This document shows, in pieces, positions 1 to 12,754 of a stretch of DNA of 64,000 bases. Positions within the stretch are counted from its first letter, which is position 1. Each line of letters opens with the position of its first letter. The notes beneath the pieces are model-generated. The model saw only the letters and a program-made list of their open reading frames with translations, was not told the DNA's origin and ran no database searches. The DNA is from Ectobius pallidus (lineage: Eukaryota > Arthropoda > Insecta > Blattodea > Ectobiidae). Made by a program: the position numbers and the translations under genes. The stretch is taken from NCBI GenBank assembly GCA_964059195.1, contig CAXKWD010000009.1, positions 87,703,432-87,767,431 on the forward strand, read 5' to 3'.

Positions 1-512
1 CTATTTTACTATTTTAGTGCCTAATATGCCTATTTTGTACTTTAAAGTAAAATTCAACTTCTGTAATTTTTACAATCTTATGATGGACATCCCTCAATGA
101 AAAGCAGAACAGCAGAGGTGGGTTTTTCACAGAAACATGATTATTCCAAACAACTGTCGCTAAAGGAATGCTGACTGACGAGGGAGGGGGAGGATTAAGG
201 GGGAAGGACTACCCTTGTCAAGTCACCAGTGAAAGAACATCTGTTTAAGTGAATATAGTTCGTGATGCCTAATTTTGCAGTTAATTCTGCTAAGAATAGG
301 TATACCACGTTTCTTGCAGTAAAAAAAGACCATGTTACAGTTTAAGTGTATATTGTAATATTTTAAAGTCTATTTTCTGTCTATCTACACATTTTTAAAG
401 CATAGGCCTATTTTAAGTGCCTATTTTCTCTTTTAAAAGTCTATTTATTTGTTTTAAAGGCCTATTTCAGGTGCCTAAAACTAATTTTTTAGAGCCTAAA
501 ATCCCAGGTCTA
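1..512 (+). mobile_element. hAT-like non-autonomous element, right part (copy 1)
   Basis: This stretch matches the complete element at 27938-28551 almost throughout: the GCCTATTTT-rich ends and the internal block around the motif TTTTTCACAGAAACATGATT. Its right end is the terminal sequence CCCAGGTCTA at 503-512. The left end lies outside the window, so its own target duplication cannot be tested. No ORF of note. Family assignment rests on the 8-bp target duplication of the other copy. Confidence 0.75.
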
Positions 513-969
513 CTTATTACTAATAAATTTCATCGTCAAGTATCACTTATAAGAAATTACAGACCCAGTAAAATTTCGATCGAGAATGGTACACATAGCC
601 AATCAGTCATCAAGAAAAACAACAACACATAATCAGGTAGATCACGATTGGCAATATTTCGATAGCCCAGGTTAGCATCATTCATGGCGCCACAATGTTA
701 TAGGTACAACCGTACAACTGACTAAACAAAAGACATCCTTTTTTTTCTCACTGTCATGGCCTGAAAGAAGAAAAATCGTAAAAGGAAACAAAAGAAAGAT
801 GGTCTCGTGACATTGTGGCAACTGTCGGCTGGAAACTCAATTTTCTACCGCAAACTTTTGACAGCATGTCATGAGCAGGCTTTTCCAGAGCAGCACATCT
901 CTGTAAAGACCACCAACATGCCAACGTTGTAATCCCACAGAGCTTGTTCGTTACTGTCTGCACTCACGG
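513..969. other. Unassigned AT-rich sequence
   Basis: I see no coding exon, RNA gene or clear repeat here. The short ORFs have no recognisable composition or motif. Confidence 0.5.
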
Positions 970-1400
970 AAATTATTTCTGAAATAATGCTACAATTTTA
1001 CTTTTCTTCCTGTACCACGGGGGCTATACTATGTATATTTTGTTCGATCCTGAAATTTGGCGTCGAATTCATCAGGATCGCAATTTTTTTCTTTCATATC
1101 TTTACGTTTCATGCCTTCCTAAGTACAAAACCACCGCCTGTAAAAAAAAAAAGTTATGCTCTTGATGAGTACTCTACAAGTCAATAACTAAGTTTAGTTT
1201 CTTGATAGTTCTCATATAAGGCGAGATTTGAATGTTTGAAAAAGTGCTCTTTCCGCTTTTTTGCAGTTATTATTGCGGGTTTGTCGTGCCAAAGCTAAAG
1301 AAGAAGAGTGCTAGCAGCGACAGTAAATTAAACCAAAAGCACTTCGAAATCTACCTCAGCCTGTAGGCTCGCCTAAAGGGATTTTTTATACTTCTTTTAG
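970..1400 (-). repeat. Medium repeat family M, inverted and internally deleted copy
   Basis: Read on the minus strand it matches the copies at 12755-13690 and 18250-18828: the CCTTTAGG...GGTAGATTTCGAAGTGCTTTTGG end, the block AGAGTACTCATCAAGAGC, and the part with GGCATGAAACGTAAAGATATGAAAG. The central block present in the other two copies is missing. No coding capacity seen. Confidence 0.7.
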
Positions 1401-1535
1401 CTACGAGATATCAGGAGTTCAGGATCTGCGTCTATATAGGGTAGGCCATGGAACTATTGATTGTCAATTAGTTTCTATTATTAGAGTATTTTAGGTGGTA
1501 AATTTCAACTGACATTAATTTAAATGGATATAAAA

Positions 1536-1792
1536 AAGGTAAAGTGTTCCCTATTCAGGCCATGGAGGCCCACAGGGTTCCAGGAGGTTGAGGCTCCCAG
1601 ATTTTGGACATTCGGCACATGAAGGTGTCAGCCTTACGCACCGACCGCTTTTATCCCCAGGATTGCTCCTGGTACTCATTTCTGTTAGAGGCTGAGTCGT
1701 CCCCAAATGGATGATACAGGATGAAATGATCAGGATGATTCATAGTATGTAAATATCGAATTCGACATTTGCATTTACGACTGGGGAAACTT
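1536..1792. repeat. Insect SINE-like repeat (family P), copy 1
   Basis: It shares the blocks GTAAAGTGTTCCCTATT, CAGGCCATGGAGGCCC, GGTTCCAGGAGGTT, GACATTCG.CACATGAAGGT and CCCCAGGATTGCTCCTGGTA with 4748-5008. The repeat includes a hairpin, CCAGGATTGCTCCTGG. Peptides translated from this kind of repeat are common in insect gene predictions, which I know from experience of such predictions, not from a search. Confidence 0.65.
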
Positions 1793-1936
1793 ATTTAAAA
1801 AAATATTTTTTTAAAACTTAAAATTGTCAAATTGGCCAGCTACGTATTTTTTCCAGCTAGCACATAAATTTATAGATAAACAGACGAAATGACTAACGAT
1901 CGAATTAAAACAGGACTTCAGTTCGCTCAGTCAAAT

Positions 1937-1983
1937 ATTATTATTATTATTATTATCATCATCATCATCATCATCATCATTAT
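1937..1983. repeat. ATT/ATC trinucleotide microsatellite
   Basis: Runs of TTA followed by TCA repeats; a compound simple repeat in an otherwise unassigned stretch. Confidence 0.9.
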
Positions 1984-4469
1984 TTCTTATTTTATGCTAT
2001 AATAATTATTGTTATTAAATCTCTTCAAATGTTGTGTTCAATATAAGATTTCAAAAACAAACTTTCGTATAGAGGCTCTATATCGATAAATATATACACT
2101 GCTGACAGTAATAAAAGGGAAGGCAGCAACTTCACGTAATTGTAAAGTAAGTAATGCAATTAGACTGTTTGACGACAGAAACGTAATAAAATTGACTGCA
2201 GCACACTCGCAGTAAAATATTTATTTGCTCTTCTCTTCGATACAGCATTGCATGGATACTGAACCAAACAGGGGTGTCAATCCTTATAGTATATCGTATA
2301 TCATACGCGGACACTTAAACCTATATACATAATACATATATACATAATAAGACAAATGATATTTTACTACCTGGAGCAGTGGTTTTCAACTTGGCGGCCG
2401 CGAAGTCAGTTTTAAAAATGTAGCCTATTAACATCCAATATTCTTTATTAAATATTATGAAATACTCAATTTTAGTGAAAAAAATAAGCATTTGATTTTA
2501 ATTTGTGGATGCAATGAGTTTGCACAAAAATTGTTATTTTCTCCTTCCATCACTGATGCAGGGGAATGCTTCTGCGTCAGTGTCATATTGCTTTTATAGG
2601 AAGAATTTTTTTTTATGGATATTATCCAAGTATAATGTAAGAGAGGATAAGTCAAATTGCCCAAAAAAGTAATAAGAGAAGGAAAGCTGAAACCAGATAC
2701 TATTACAGACGCAAAAGTATGTAAAGAAGACAGTGAAAGTACAAATTTTCACAGATTTAAAGGCAATTTCCTGTGTACGAAATGTTGAGGGAATATACAA
2801 ATTTTTAGTTTTGAGAAAACGCGAGAAGTTTGAATATTATATAGGCTACATATCACTTTTTTTTGCAATTCAACAAAAAAATTATTTCGGTCGTTGGTTA
2901 ATTTCATAATATTTAATTACATATACAGTATAAGAAAATATCTCACTCCATTATTGAATGCTGAATTATGTAATTTAATGTTATGAAGCGTAGAAATTAA
3001 ATAAATTGATGAAATTAACACCATAAAAACGTGCGCGTTCGTTCATTTATATAGGCCTACTACGCATACTTAAATAAAGATTCCAACATGTTAGGGTCAT
3101 AAATGATACATTTTTGAAAACTACAAAAATGGTTCTTAAATAGGAAATCAAAAATTTGGTTGTAAAATGTCAAACCCATCTTCACCAGACCTCCCTTTCT
3201 CTTAAAGGTCAGTATTGATGAGGGGTTAGCCCAAGGCTAGTATATGCTGCAGATTTTGTCAATTGAAAGTTTCAAGTTCATAGTCGGATTTGAACCCACA
3301 AAAACTGGGTATCATGTAAGCATGCTGAAGATTCAACCAACGGAAATCCCATAGTATCAGCAGGAAAAAGCACATGTATTCCTTTATTTGGAATACTCTC
3401 ATATTGTGGGTGCCACTTCTTAAAGACTTTTTTTTCCAAAAACTGCCTCTACATGCTGTCACCCTAATCCTCTTCAACCTGTCGGTCAGTGAATAGAAAG
3501 GAAATTTAGGCGTATTTACACTTGTCTGCAGTCCAGTAAAATGTTGCCAGATTCGTACCACACCAAATTTACTTCACTTGAGAAGTGGTGAATGACAGCG
3601 GCAACGCTGGGGAAACCCACGCGACTACAAGAGCATTAGTTCATTGGCGGTATTGGTGTCGGTGCAGATTTTCGGATTAGGGAACAATGCTATTACATTC
3701 TTTTGTAGACAGACGATGATTTGAGACGAAGTCTTCTTAAAATGGCACAAAAACTACTTCTAGTGTAGTGTTTTATTGCTAAACTAAGCACGGAATTTCA
3801 GTAGTGGAGGTATCATTTGTATCCATAAAACTGGCGTCCAGAAACCACCCTTAAACGCATGTTCATACATGATACATGATGCAAAAGTTTCCTAGTTGAA
3901 CGAGTATAGTTGATCACCCCTGTTAGTGGAGGGTTGCTTTGTGTCTCCAGATATTTACTTGCTGGTAGCAATAAAACGGCCGGGATCAAGAAGTCTGATG
4001 CTGCACATTACATATTTATTTGCAGGCCACAATTCCCGGAGGAGAAGGCCATTCCAGCTAAAACTGAATTCTCAATGAGCCTGCTTTAATGAAGCCCCAT
4101 GCCTCTTTGAAATCAAAGCTATATTGCAGACAAAGATCCGTCCCTTGGACAATAAACTACGGTACGCTATTCTACACATTCTGTACATTATAATTAGACA
4201 AGATAATAAAATCCTCGGTTAAAATTTAACATCGTATTTATGTCCTGAGAAGTTTGAATGTTTAAATTAACAGTAGTGGCTGGTGGTTCAAATGTTCCGA
4301 TGTTTAGATGAAATTATTGTAGGTGTGCTACTGAGGTAAGATTATATACTGAAAAATTAACGTTTCTAAATTAAAACCAATCCTTCTGAAACGTTAATCA
4401 CAGGTGAAATCAATATCCGATGCTACTTTAAATCGTTTTAGAGCTATTATTTTACACAAAATTATTTAA
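1984..4469. other. Unassigned intergenic or intronic sequence
   Basis: AT-rich, with only short ORFs lacking composition or motifs of real exons. At 3275-3345 there is a weak tRNA-B-box-like patch (GGATTTGAACCC), too decayed to call a SINE. Confidence 0.45.
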
Positions 4470-4499
4470 AAAAAAATAATAACAATAATAATAATGATG

Positions 4500-4562
<63 letters not shown>
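4470..4562. repeat. (AAT)n microsatellite
   Basis: About 90 bases of mainly AAT repeats with a few interruptions (ATG) near the start. Confidence 0.95.
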
Positions 4563-4747
4563 TAGTATAATCAGGATTGTAGTAAGAAATTAAGATCAGG
4601 GCGAAAAAATGTTTCTTACGATGAGCTAAAATTATGCTATGGAAGAATATTGAATTTGGGCCTGATGTGATATAAAATCATTAACTGCAAAATACTAGGC
4701 ACAATTAATGCTAACTGAAAGCTGTTTATCCTGTGGCATTCATATAG

Positions 4748-5008
4748 GTAAAAGTAAAGTAAAGTAAAGTGTTCCCTATTTCAGGCCATGGAGGCCCAGA
4801 GGGTTCCAGGAGGTTCAGGCTCCCAGATTTTGGACATTCGACACATGAAGGTGGTAAGGTTGTCAGCCTTATGTACCGGACGCCTTTACCCCCAGGATTG
4901 CTCCTGGTACTCATTCCTGTTAGAGGCTGAGTCGATCCCAGGGCCATAGTGCCACCAGAAGGATTAGCCCAATTGAAAAATCTCAACGATCACTTTACCT
5001 TTACCTTT
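4748..5008. mobile_element. SINE-like repeat family P with terminal GTAAAGTAAAG repeats, copy 2
   Basis: The left end is a GTAAA/GTAAAG array and the right end is its complement (CACTTTACCTTTACCTTT), giving imperfect terminal inverted repeats. ATAG occurs immediately outside both ends (4744-4747 and 5009-5012), a possible 4-bp duplication. The body matches 1536-1700. The minus-strand peptide with SNPGGKGVRY and LTTLPPSC is a known kind of insect repeat-derived ORF and should not be taken for a gene. Confidence 0.7.
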
Positions 5009-6668
5009 ATAGATAGGAATTTTAATTCATCTGAAAGACGTTTCTGTAATTATAGCGCTACCGGTACTATTAGAAAATATTCTTTGTTTTACTGTATTTA
5101 TATGCCTATATACGCGTATGGAGTAGTAATGGTTTCTTGTACACAATTTTTATCTGCTGACAGTTTTCTTCAAGCAAACTGGGCAGTTCAAAACGACCAC
5201 TGAAGACTGGAGCAAAAAGTCTAAGTTTCCACCATAATAGCATGAACGGGAAATGGATGAAAAAATGTTATAGCAGAAAAATATATTTAAATGTAACATA
5301 TTCAACAAGTTATGTAACATATTTAGTCTATATAATTTTGTGTAACGCGAATGGGAAGTATAAAAAAGAAAAGCTCTTCATTATGAAAAGAATAGTAAAC
5401 TAGCTTCTCGGTATATCACAAACTTTATAAAATTTAAATAATATAGCCTATGATCTCCGAAGCAAAGTCTAATGTTGAAAGATCCCCACTTTCTATTCTA
5501 ACGAATACATCTAAAACGCACTGATGATTAAGAAGATGGCTTCAAATCCCGGACAGGCATTTTATTTGTGTCAACTTGGACGGAAAGTACGATCAACATT
5601 GCACGGTTTGAGGGTACCGTGTGGACGGAATTTCTCTTCCCTTTCTCTCTAGTCATCTAGAGGAGAGATGTGCTCTTTATCAAAATCTGATATTAATGAC
5701 GTCCTTCTGCCTTCCCCCACCCAGCCGCCTGGCAGAGAGGCGCCTCCAGCAATTTGTGGATAATTGTTTGAAGCTCCAAACAAAAGTTTGGGGTATAAAT
5801 CATGGCGTGCTGTAGGGTGAAGGTTGAATCAATTTACCAGAGCGAGCGGCCAGAGACGTGATGTTTTGTTGTAAGGGACTCTGCCCTAGAACCTACTCCT
5901 TGTCTCTAGTGATGCAGATCAATTTATTTACATCATTCGATTGCGGTGACGATGAAGAAGATATTCTGTTAAAAATGTTTGCAATGATAGCGAGATGTTA
6001 CTGGAAACCATGTTCTGAAGATCTATGAAAAAAGACACCTCACAACCAGTGACCATATGGAAAAAATGGAATGCAGAACCTCAATATGCCCTTAAACATT
6101 ACATAATAAAAGATTCCATATTGATTGCAAGCACTACGAAATAGAGCGAATTCTAAGACATGAATAAATTAAAATACAAGCGTAGCGTTTTTTCTTAGAT
6201 ATTTCGTACTTCTTACTTTATTTATGCCAAGCGGCCTTCTCCAAGTGAAAATAATTGTTCAGGATCATTTTTCTGCTATATCGTGTAAAGGTGTATGCTA
6301 TACATCCTGAATAATATAATATATTTCTTAATAAATGCAATAAAACTGACATCAGTACTAACTAAGTTGTCCGTTTTTGCATAATTCAAAACTCCCAAAA
6401 GACTAAAATACTGAGATATCGAGAGTAGTGAATTGACAAATTTCATGTTTAAAATATAAAAAAAAAATTAAAAAAATCGAGAGTTGGCCTACCAGCTACT
6501 CCAGACACGAAAATGAGTAATGAAACGTTTTCCCATTTGTGTTGGTAGTTATAACTGATCCGATGAGACATGAATAATGACCTGCGCGAGAATGCCGATT
6601 CAAATCCACTCCACAAGCTTATATTGCTACCGCGCATCTTCAAACCAAACTTCTAGTCTCGCCTTCCC

Positions 6669-6704
6669 AGTTATATGATCAGAGAGAGTTATATGATCAG
6701 AGAG
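6669..6704. repeat. 18-bp unit, two identical tandem copies
   Basis: AGTTATATGATCAGAGAG occurs twice without a gap. Confidence 0.9.
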
Positions 6705-6827
6705 AGTAAGAAGAAGAATTGACTCAACTTCCCCGGGATATTTTTGGTAGCTCTGCCATACTCCATATTCAATATTGCTCATAATAGATCCCACGATTCC
6801 CTTTGAGATCTCGACTGACCAACCCCT

Positions 6828-6885
6828 TAAGTAAGTAGACTCTTCTTTGGAGAGTGTAAGTAAGTAGACTCTTCTTTGGAGAGTG
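6828..6885. repeat. 29-bp unit, two identical tandem copies
   Basis: The unit begins TAAGTAAGTAGACTC and ends GGAGAGTG; the second copy follows directly and is identical. Confidence 0.9.
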
Positions 6886-8379
6886 AGGTATGAACCCCAG
6901 ACTTCTGCTACATAGCGGGAGAAATAAATTGTATCAATATCTACAAGATAGAATAACTTTGACAGATGTTAAGACAAGCCTGCATTGAAATTTGGTTAAA
7001 ATATAGTTGAAAATTTGACATTTTCTATTTATTTATTTATTTATTCTTTTTTTTTCACAGAGGGAAACGCAAACATATAAACCATCAAAGGAGTGCTATT
7101 TTCAGATAATTGTTAAACCTTCAATTTTATCCACCTCAGAGTAGACCACATGTAAAAAATAAATAAAATAAAACAAGATCTGCTCTTGAAACGAAATCAA
7201 AATCCTTAGGCCTACGCATACATCATGTTTAATTATTTCAAAGAAAATTCATGCTAGATTGGAAGAAAGTAGAACAACACGCTTGGTCGTTACTGCGTAA
7301 CAAGTAAATTCACAAACAGACGAAATGCCTGTATATCTTATAGTTTTGTTAAAAAAATTACTGGAACAAAGTTGTGGAAAATTTTACACTCCAGATTGGA
7401 AGAAGTCTTCAAATTCTTATACCACGAACCGTTTGGCTAGAATCTTTTTAAGTTTACTAAAAAGTGTCATTTCGTGAGAATATCGTAAATTTATTCATTG
7501 TCATGCCTCATCTCATATGCCTTCTAAAACCATGCGCCGTATGAACACTTGGTTATGGTAAGATTTTCTCGGGTTTCTGCTACCATCATCCAGTACAACG
7601 CTTGTTCGTTCACCATTAATAACTAACAATGATCTATCCCTAATAAATATTCATTTGAATACCTAGAAAGTCAAGAGCTCCTGTCATCCATTACATATGA
7701 GAGAAAGTGATGAACTTGAATGTGAATGGTATTCCGACCTACGATGACCTGTCAGCATATTGTTGACTTTCCTTGAGAAGAAGTTCTGTAGTTGGAGATT
7801 CGATGTTGGAAAGATAAACACGAGACGTCGGTAGGTAGTTAAGTGGAAAGTTATATTTACTGGACAAGCTGCAAGAATTTCTTCTCGATACGTGCAAGTA
7901 GGTTCTCTCCGAGATTCCTAGAATGTCTTCTCCTCACGGACAATACTCCATAACAAGCAGACCTCCATTTGAAGCCAGCTCGCTCCGTGTTGACTATAAT
8001 TATGTAACTCCGAGTAAGACAATGGGGAAATGTGTATATGATGTGTTACTTAACTGGCACAATTTACAAACAAGTTCTTATACGATACGAATACATAATA
8101 TGTCAACCGTGAAAGCCTGATACATAATACTGCATAGGCCTACTTCGCTTACTTTCAATAATTTTTCAATTGTTGTTTAATCCTGTGGGAAACAATTCTC
8201 ACATCGGTAGAGTACATATAGGCCTACTTCAGAAAAAGACCATTCGTAGGTTAACATTTTTATTATATAAAAACGCTTATAAATCTTTTATAAATCTGAC
8301 TTCTCGGTGTACGTCATAAATGGTAGGCAGGATTTCCAGATTAGGAGAGAGAGTTATAGTACCAGGCAGATTATTACAT

Positions 8380-8637
8380 TATTACGAAATTCCCACTGTA
8401 CAAACCCATTGGACGGTACCGGTTAACCGATTTGGTACAATATCAATAGGCTTCTTCCTATGGACTTACAAATGCGTATACCAAGTTTCATTAAAATCCA
8501 ATAAAGCGTATTTGAGTTATCGCGCGTACAGACACACAAACAGAAGACAGACAGACGGACAGACATTTTCCCGTCCCACACAATTTCATAAAGTACCGTT
8601 CTGGCACTTAATAAGAAATTCCTTCCATACTCAATAA
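8380..8637. repeat. Arthropod recurrent repeat (family T), single unit
   Basis: It carries GTACCGGTTAACCGATTTGG, a CCAAGTTTCAT.AAAATCC block, GCGTATTTGAGTTAT and an AGACAGACGGACAGACA tail, ending GGCACTTAATAA. The same order is present in the tandem array at 15000-15845. Not a host gene; similar repeats are familiar from many arthropod assemblies (prior knowledge, unsearched). Confidence 0.7.
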
Positions 8638-8639
8638 TT

Positions 8640-10800
8640 ATTTAACTTAAAAGTCTCTATAAAAAAAAGTGTTTGTAAGTATGTTGAAATTTTTTTATAT
8701 CTTATTTGGAAACCGTCAAATGTCCGAATTTGTGCTTAAAGACAGTATAATTAATGAATAAAATAATATTAGGTCTATTAAATGATAATTATCTCATATT
8801 CCAAGATTAGAAATTCTCAGCCTAAATACTAGAATGTTATCCTCATCTACAAAGTTACTGATATAGAAATTGATACCTATGTTCCATCTCTGGTGAATTT
8901 TACTTAAAACTATTTTATTATATTTTCAGCCAGGTAAAACTGAAATATCGTAAATTTCTGAGTATTAGCGAAGTTTACAACATGCTAATGGAAATATACT
9001 AGATCATATACTTAGGGATAGTGTTTTTTGGCAACAGTGATAAGCACGAAATTTTACAAAACAGCTTTCCTCAGCTATATTTAGCTTTCTACAGGATTAA
9101 AATACCAATATTAAGCCTACTGAAACCATGAAATATCGCCAAAATTGTTCGACTGCATGAAATGTCTAAATAAGAGTGAAGTATAGCCATCTCATATACG
9201 TAAACTGAGAAATGTGTACAAAAATGTAATTCAAAATCGTAATATTTTGTTTCAGTGTAATTTTTTCCTTCATTCCTCATAGATGCTTTCTTTTCTGTTA
9301 TTTCTAGGCCTATAGCCACCGAGAAGTTGTCGATCGAAGTTGTGATCGATTACAGCAATGTAGGCCTACGTTATTCAGTGCTCAGTGATCATGACACTTC
9401 ATTTCTGCTATCTCTGTGCTGCGTTTGGGATGCCTAGGCTATGTTCGATTGCATCAAAGAGTGTAGATTCAACAGATTTCGTACTTTATCCCAGTAGCTG
9501 GCACTTTTGTGCATGGGATTAAATCACGCCATTTTGCTTTACAGAAATGCCCTCTTCTTCACGATGTTCCTTTCATTTCACACATTTCTAGGAACAAGTT
9601 TATGTATGAATTCTATAGGTTTTAAAGAACATTGTAACTGCAAACATGGACATTTCTCGTAGTTCAGTGTGCAGAATGCCGTAGCATCTCCATAAGGATA
9701 ATTTGTATAAAATATTTTATTCCAATACCCACGAAACAGAAGGAAGTTAACAGCCAAATCAGCCATTTTATTTACAAAAAAATACGGTCTCTACATACAC
9801 TCTATAATAAAAACAACGACAGTTTTGTCAAGGTCACAGATGATCAATCTCTAACTGTTAAAGAATGTGATCCACAAAAGCTTCTATGGCCTATAACGGG
9901 AAACTGTAGAATATATAATAAATAAAAAACACTACCGGTACGTAAGATGCGTAGTCATATTGCAAGCAGTATGTCATTTGAACATATAGTAAGTGGGTCA
10001 TGTTACAGCTAATCTGTTAAATATTCTGGTGTCTAATCCAAACCGGCAAGATCATCTGCGCAAGCGCTTGATCGCATAACGGGAACAAGTGGCAAGTAGT
10101 CCAGCTACAAACCTTGATATCAGCGTTACCTAACGGTGTGGATAACCTCCTACTCCCTCCGAACACAGAAACACACATTCTCTGGAGATTGTGAACACAC
10201 GGCGTACAGGTGGAATAAAGTAGGCAAGTCAGCTGTAGGTCATTCTACCATATTTAAGACACAAAAAGTAACTTTTCTCTTCAAAGCACTGACTTTTCAC
10301 TTCATTTCTGTAAGATATGTGTTAGACTTGGGGAACGGGGGCCATGAAAATCCTATTTTCTTATTTTTTGTAATTAGGAGTATTTTTTTATGAAAAATGA
10401 TATTCAAATAGCAAAAAAATCAGAATTATTAGTGTATTATCAATTTCAGGGCCATCCGTTAATTACTCACAGTAAGAAAACAATAGAAAACTAGAATACG
10501 ATGCAAAATGAAATAACTTCAATATCATTTTACATAGAGACTTGCATTTGGGCTTCCATAAAAGTTTATAATCCTCAAAACAAATCTAATTTCATTGTAT
10601 ACTGTAATTCTCACAAAAACTAAAAAAAAAAAAAAAAGAAGAAAAAAAAAGTTTAAATGATCTAAAATCTATGTTCGCATATACTTATCAACTTACATTT
10701 TCTAAGTTAATGTAAATTTTAAAAATGGTAGAATTGTTCACCAAAACATCTTAAAAGATTCCCTATAATTATATTCAATAGTTAGGTCAACGGAAATATC
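8640..10800. other. Unassigned sequence
   Basis: No credible coding exon or structured repeat seen. Several copies of the palindromic word TAGGCCTA lie here (9305, 9361). Confidence 0.45.
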
Positions 10801-10804
10801 CTAT

Positions 10805-10880
10805 AGATCTCATCGGGGATCGAACCCGCGACCTTCCGGTTTGTAACGCTTTGTCTTAACGAACTGTGCCACGACGTACA
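10805..10880 (-). mobile_element. tRNA-derived SINE head, degenerate
   Basis: On the minus strand, a B-box GGTTCGATCCC follows an A-box-like TGGCACAGTTCG at roughly tRNA spacing. Arms do not fold into a convincing cloverleaf, so this is a tRNA-like SINE relic and not a functional tRNA. Confidence 0.6.
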
Positions 10881-11490
10881 ATTCGCGTTCTTAACAACAA
10901 TAATTAAACATACGTCGTTTAAATAATTTTTTTCTATGCAGGCTATATTAGTTAGGCCTACCTACAGAAACTGAATTGAAGGGGAATCATGACAGTGAGG
11001 AAAAATTCAAATGTAGCGCACTTTACAGGTATATCAATGGTATATGATCCCCTACATTAATTCAGCAAACAACTGATGAAGGGTAAAAGGGAAAGCATAA
11101 AGAGAATGGGAAAAACATGTGAAATGATCAGAAAATGAAGATAGCGAAGGTGGCAACATTTAAATAAAATAAATGAATAAAAACTGTATGGAAAAATTAC
11201 AGTTTAATAAAGACAGATAAAACAAAATAAAATAAAAAGGAAGTGGAGAGCGAACTACAGGATGGAGTGTTAAAAAACTCACGAAAATCTCAAATGCCCA
11301 TTCATTTTATAACATGTGTTATAAAAGATATTACTTTAAGAAACATTCTCAAAATATATTATCTCCAGATGGAAGGTGAAGGATAATACAATTTTCTCTT
11401 GATTTCCAAAAATAAAAAATGCATAACTATTTTAATAAAATCACAATAATAAGTAAAGATAAATAAACAAGCTATAATTTAAAACTTTAC

Positions 11491-11692
11491 CGTTCAAGTT
11501 TACTTTTAAGTTCACTTTACTAACGGTCGGGTCAAGGAAACCATTAATAACGGCCGTTGGTGTCGGCATGCTCACCACACGGCTCCGATTCTGCAATCTA
11601 TCTGTGGTAAATGACGCAGCGGCCGATGGTAGACCTAGTCCCTTTAGGGGCGCAGCGCCATCGAGTTTTGGCTTTTTAATAAAGGCACTCAT
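11491..11692 (-). CDS. Candidate first coding exon, unknown protein
   Basis: An ATG opens a 67-codon reading frame that reaches a splice donor read as AACG|GTAAAG on the minus strand. An alternative donor (GTTA|GTAAAG) lies 30 bases upstream, so the exon could end at 11521. The predicted residues (SAFIKKPKL, then an Ala/Leu/Pro-rich stretch, then RLQNRSRVVSMPTP) are balanced and polar, and local GC is well above the flanks, unlike the random ORFs nearby. I do not recognise the family. No signal peptide or membrane segment. Downstream exons would lie at lower coordinates across an intron; I could not identify any. The splice phase at the preferred donor is 1. It could instead be a retained transposon exon, but no repeat copy is visible in the window. 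Confidence 0.5.
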
Positions 11693-11761
11693 AAGATATT
11701 ACATTAAGTTTTAAGAATTTGTATATCGGTACTTGTAACAAAATAAGAAAATTGCAGCAAC

Positions 11762-12297
11762 ATGAATAATAAAATGCAACTAAGTTTTTCTCAAATATTT
11801 ATTTTGAAAGCAAAGGAAATTTCAATCCAGCATTCGCTTTGCAAGTGTAATAATAGTTTATTAAGTTGTCTATACTTACTGTTTATAAATCTTTTTATAT
11901 TTGGCTTGGTAATTTTTACCCTAAGCAAGAACTCAATGTACAACAACAGAGATCAGATTCATAACCATAACACTCGTTTTAAGCACCTAATAGACATACC
12001 ACGTTGCAGACTACAAAAAACTATGAAAAGTTACGAATACTTGGGACAAAATGTTGTTAATAAACTACCTTGCACTGTATTGGAACTGCCACTGAAAGAA
12101 CTGAAAAAAAAAGATTTTATACATGGCTAATGAAAACTCCATTTTATAATATTGACGAATTTCTCTCACTTCATAACAGTGATTTCTCAATATAACTTTG
12201 AAAGAATATGGCAAGAACAATTGTAATCGAAATTACATTTATATAATAAGATTGACACTGTTTATTACAATTTTTACTGTTAAGTGACAATAAATTA
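11762..12297 (+). pseudogene. 3' end of a CR1/Jockey-like LINE ORF2
   Basis: The translated piece contains DQIHNHNTRFKHLIDIPRCR, LQKTMKSYEYLGQNVVNKLP and LELPLKELK, the pattern of the region after the reverse transcriptase in CR1/Jockey-type elements. A frameshift near 12118 moves the last part into another frame, where WLMKTPFYNIDEFLS follows before a stop. The reverse transcriptase itself is absent, so this is a 5'-truncated insertion. The TTA repeat that follows is the usual kind of LINE tail in this group. Clade placement is by remembered motif pattern. Confidence 0.75.
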
Positions 12298-12306
12298 TTA
12301 TTATTA

Positions 12307-12365
<59 letters not shown>
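12298..12365. repeat. (TTA)n microsatellite, probable LINE tail
   Basis: About 65 bases of TTA repeats directly downstream of the LINE ORF2 fragment. A trinucleotide tail in place of poly(A) fits CR1-like and some other LINE clades. Confidence 0.9.
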
Positions 12366-12367
<2 letters not shown>

Positions 12368-12754
12368 AGACTTTTCTGATATGGCTAACTGTTCTACTCT
12401 CGGAAGAAATATATTTTATTGGCAAAGAAAGTATTCTTGGCATATAATACCGTAGTAAAGAATGAATGGCAATTTCAAAACGTACGACAGATATAACTGT
12501 AGTGGGATGATCCCTGACCCTACCAAACAGTGACAGCGAAACCGTAGCAGGTGTAATTATTTAGTTGAGAAGATTCACTAAAAACTGAGAACGACACGCA
12601 AGCTGATGTGTGTTGCATGGCCTTCACGCTCCGGATCCACTGAAGAGAAAAACTCGCCAAGAGTGGACACCACTTTCATTGTACTCACGCTTCAGAACAA
12701 CGGATTCATTTTCCTCGCGAAAAGCTGCTGAGTCCCCTCCAAGTAAGATCATTT

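Larger units (their letters stand above)
5013..8319. other. Unassigned sequence with two small tandem duplications
   Basis: No credible exon. It contains an 18-bp unit twice (6669-6686, 6687-6704) and a 29-bp unit twice (6828-6856, 6857-6885), both head to tail and identical, plus a TTTA run near 7028. These are recent slippage or small duplication events. Confidence 0.5.

Noticed and set aside
4726..4986. 86-codon minus-strand ORF with LTTLPPSC
   Set aside because: This is the known translation of an insect interspersed repeat and matches the family P element boundaries.
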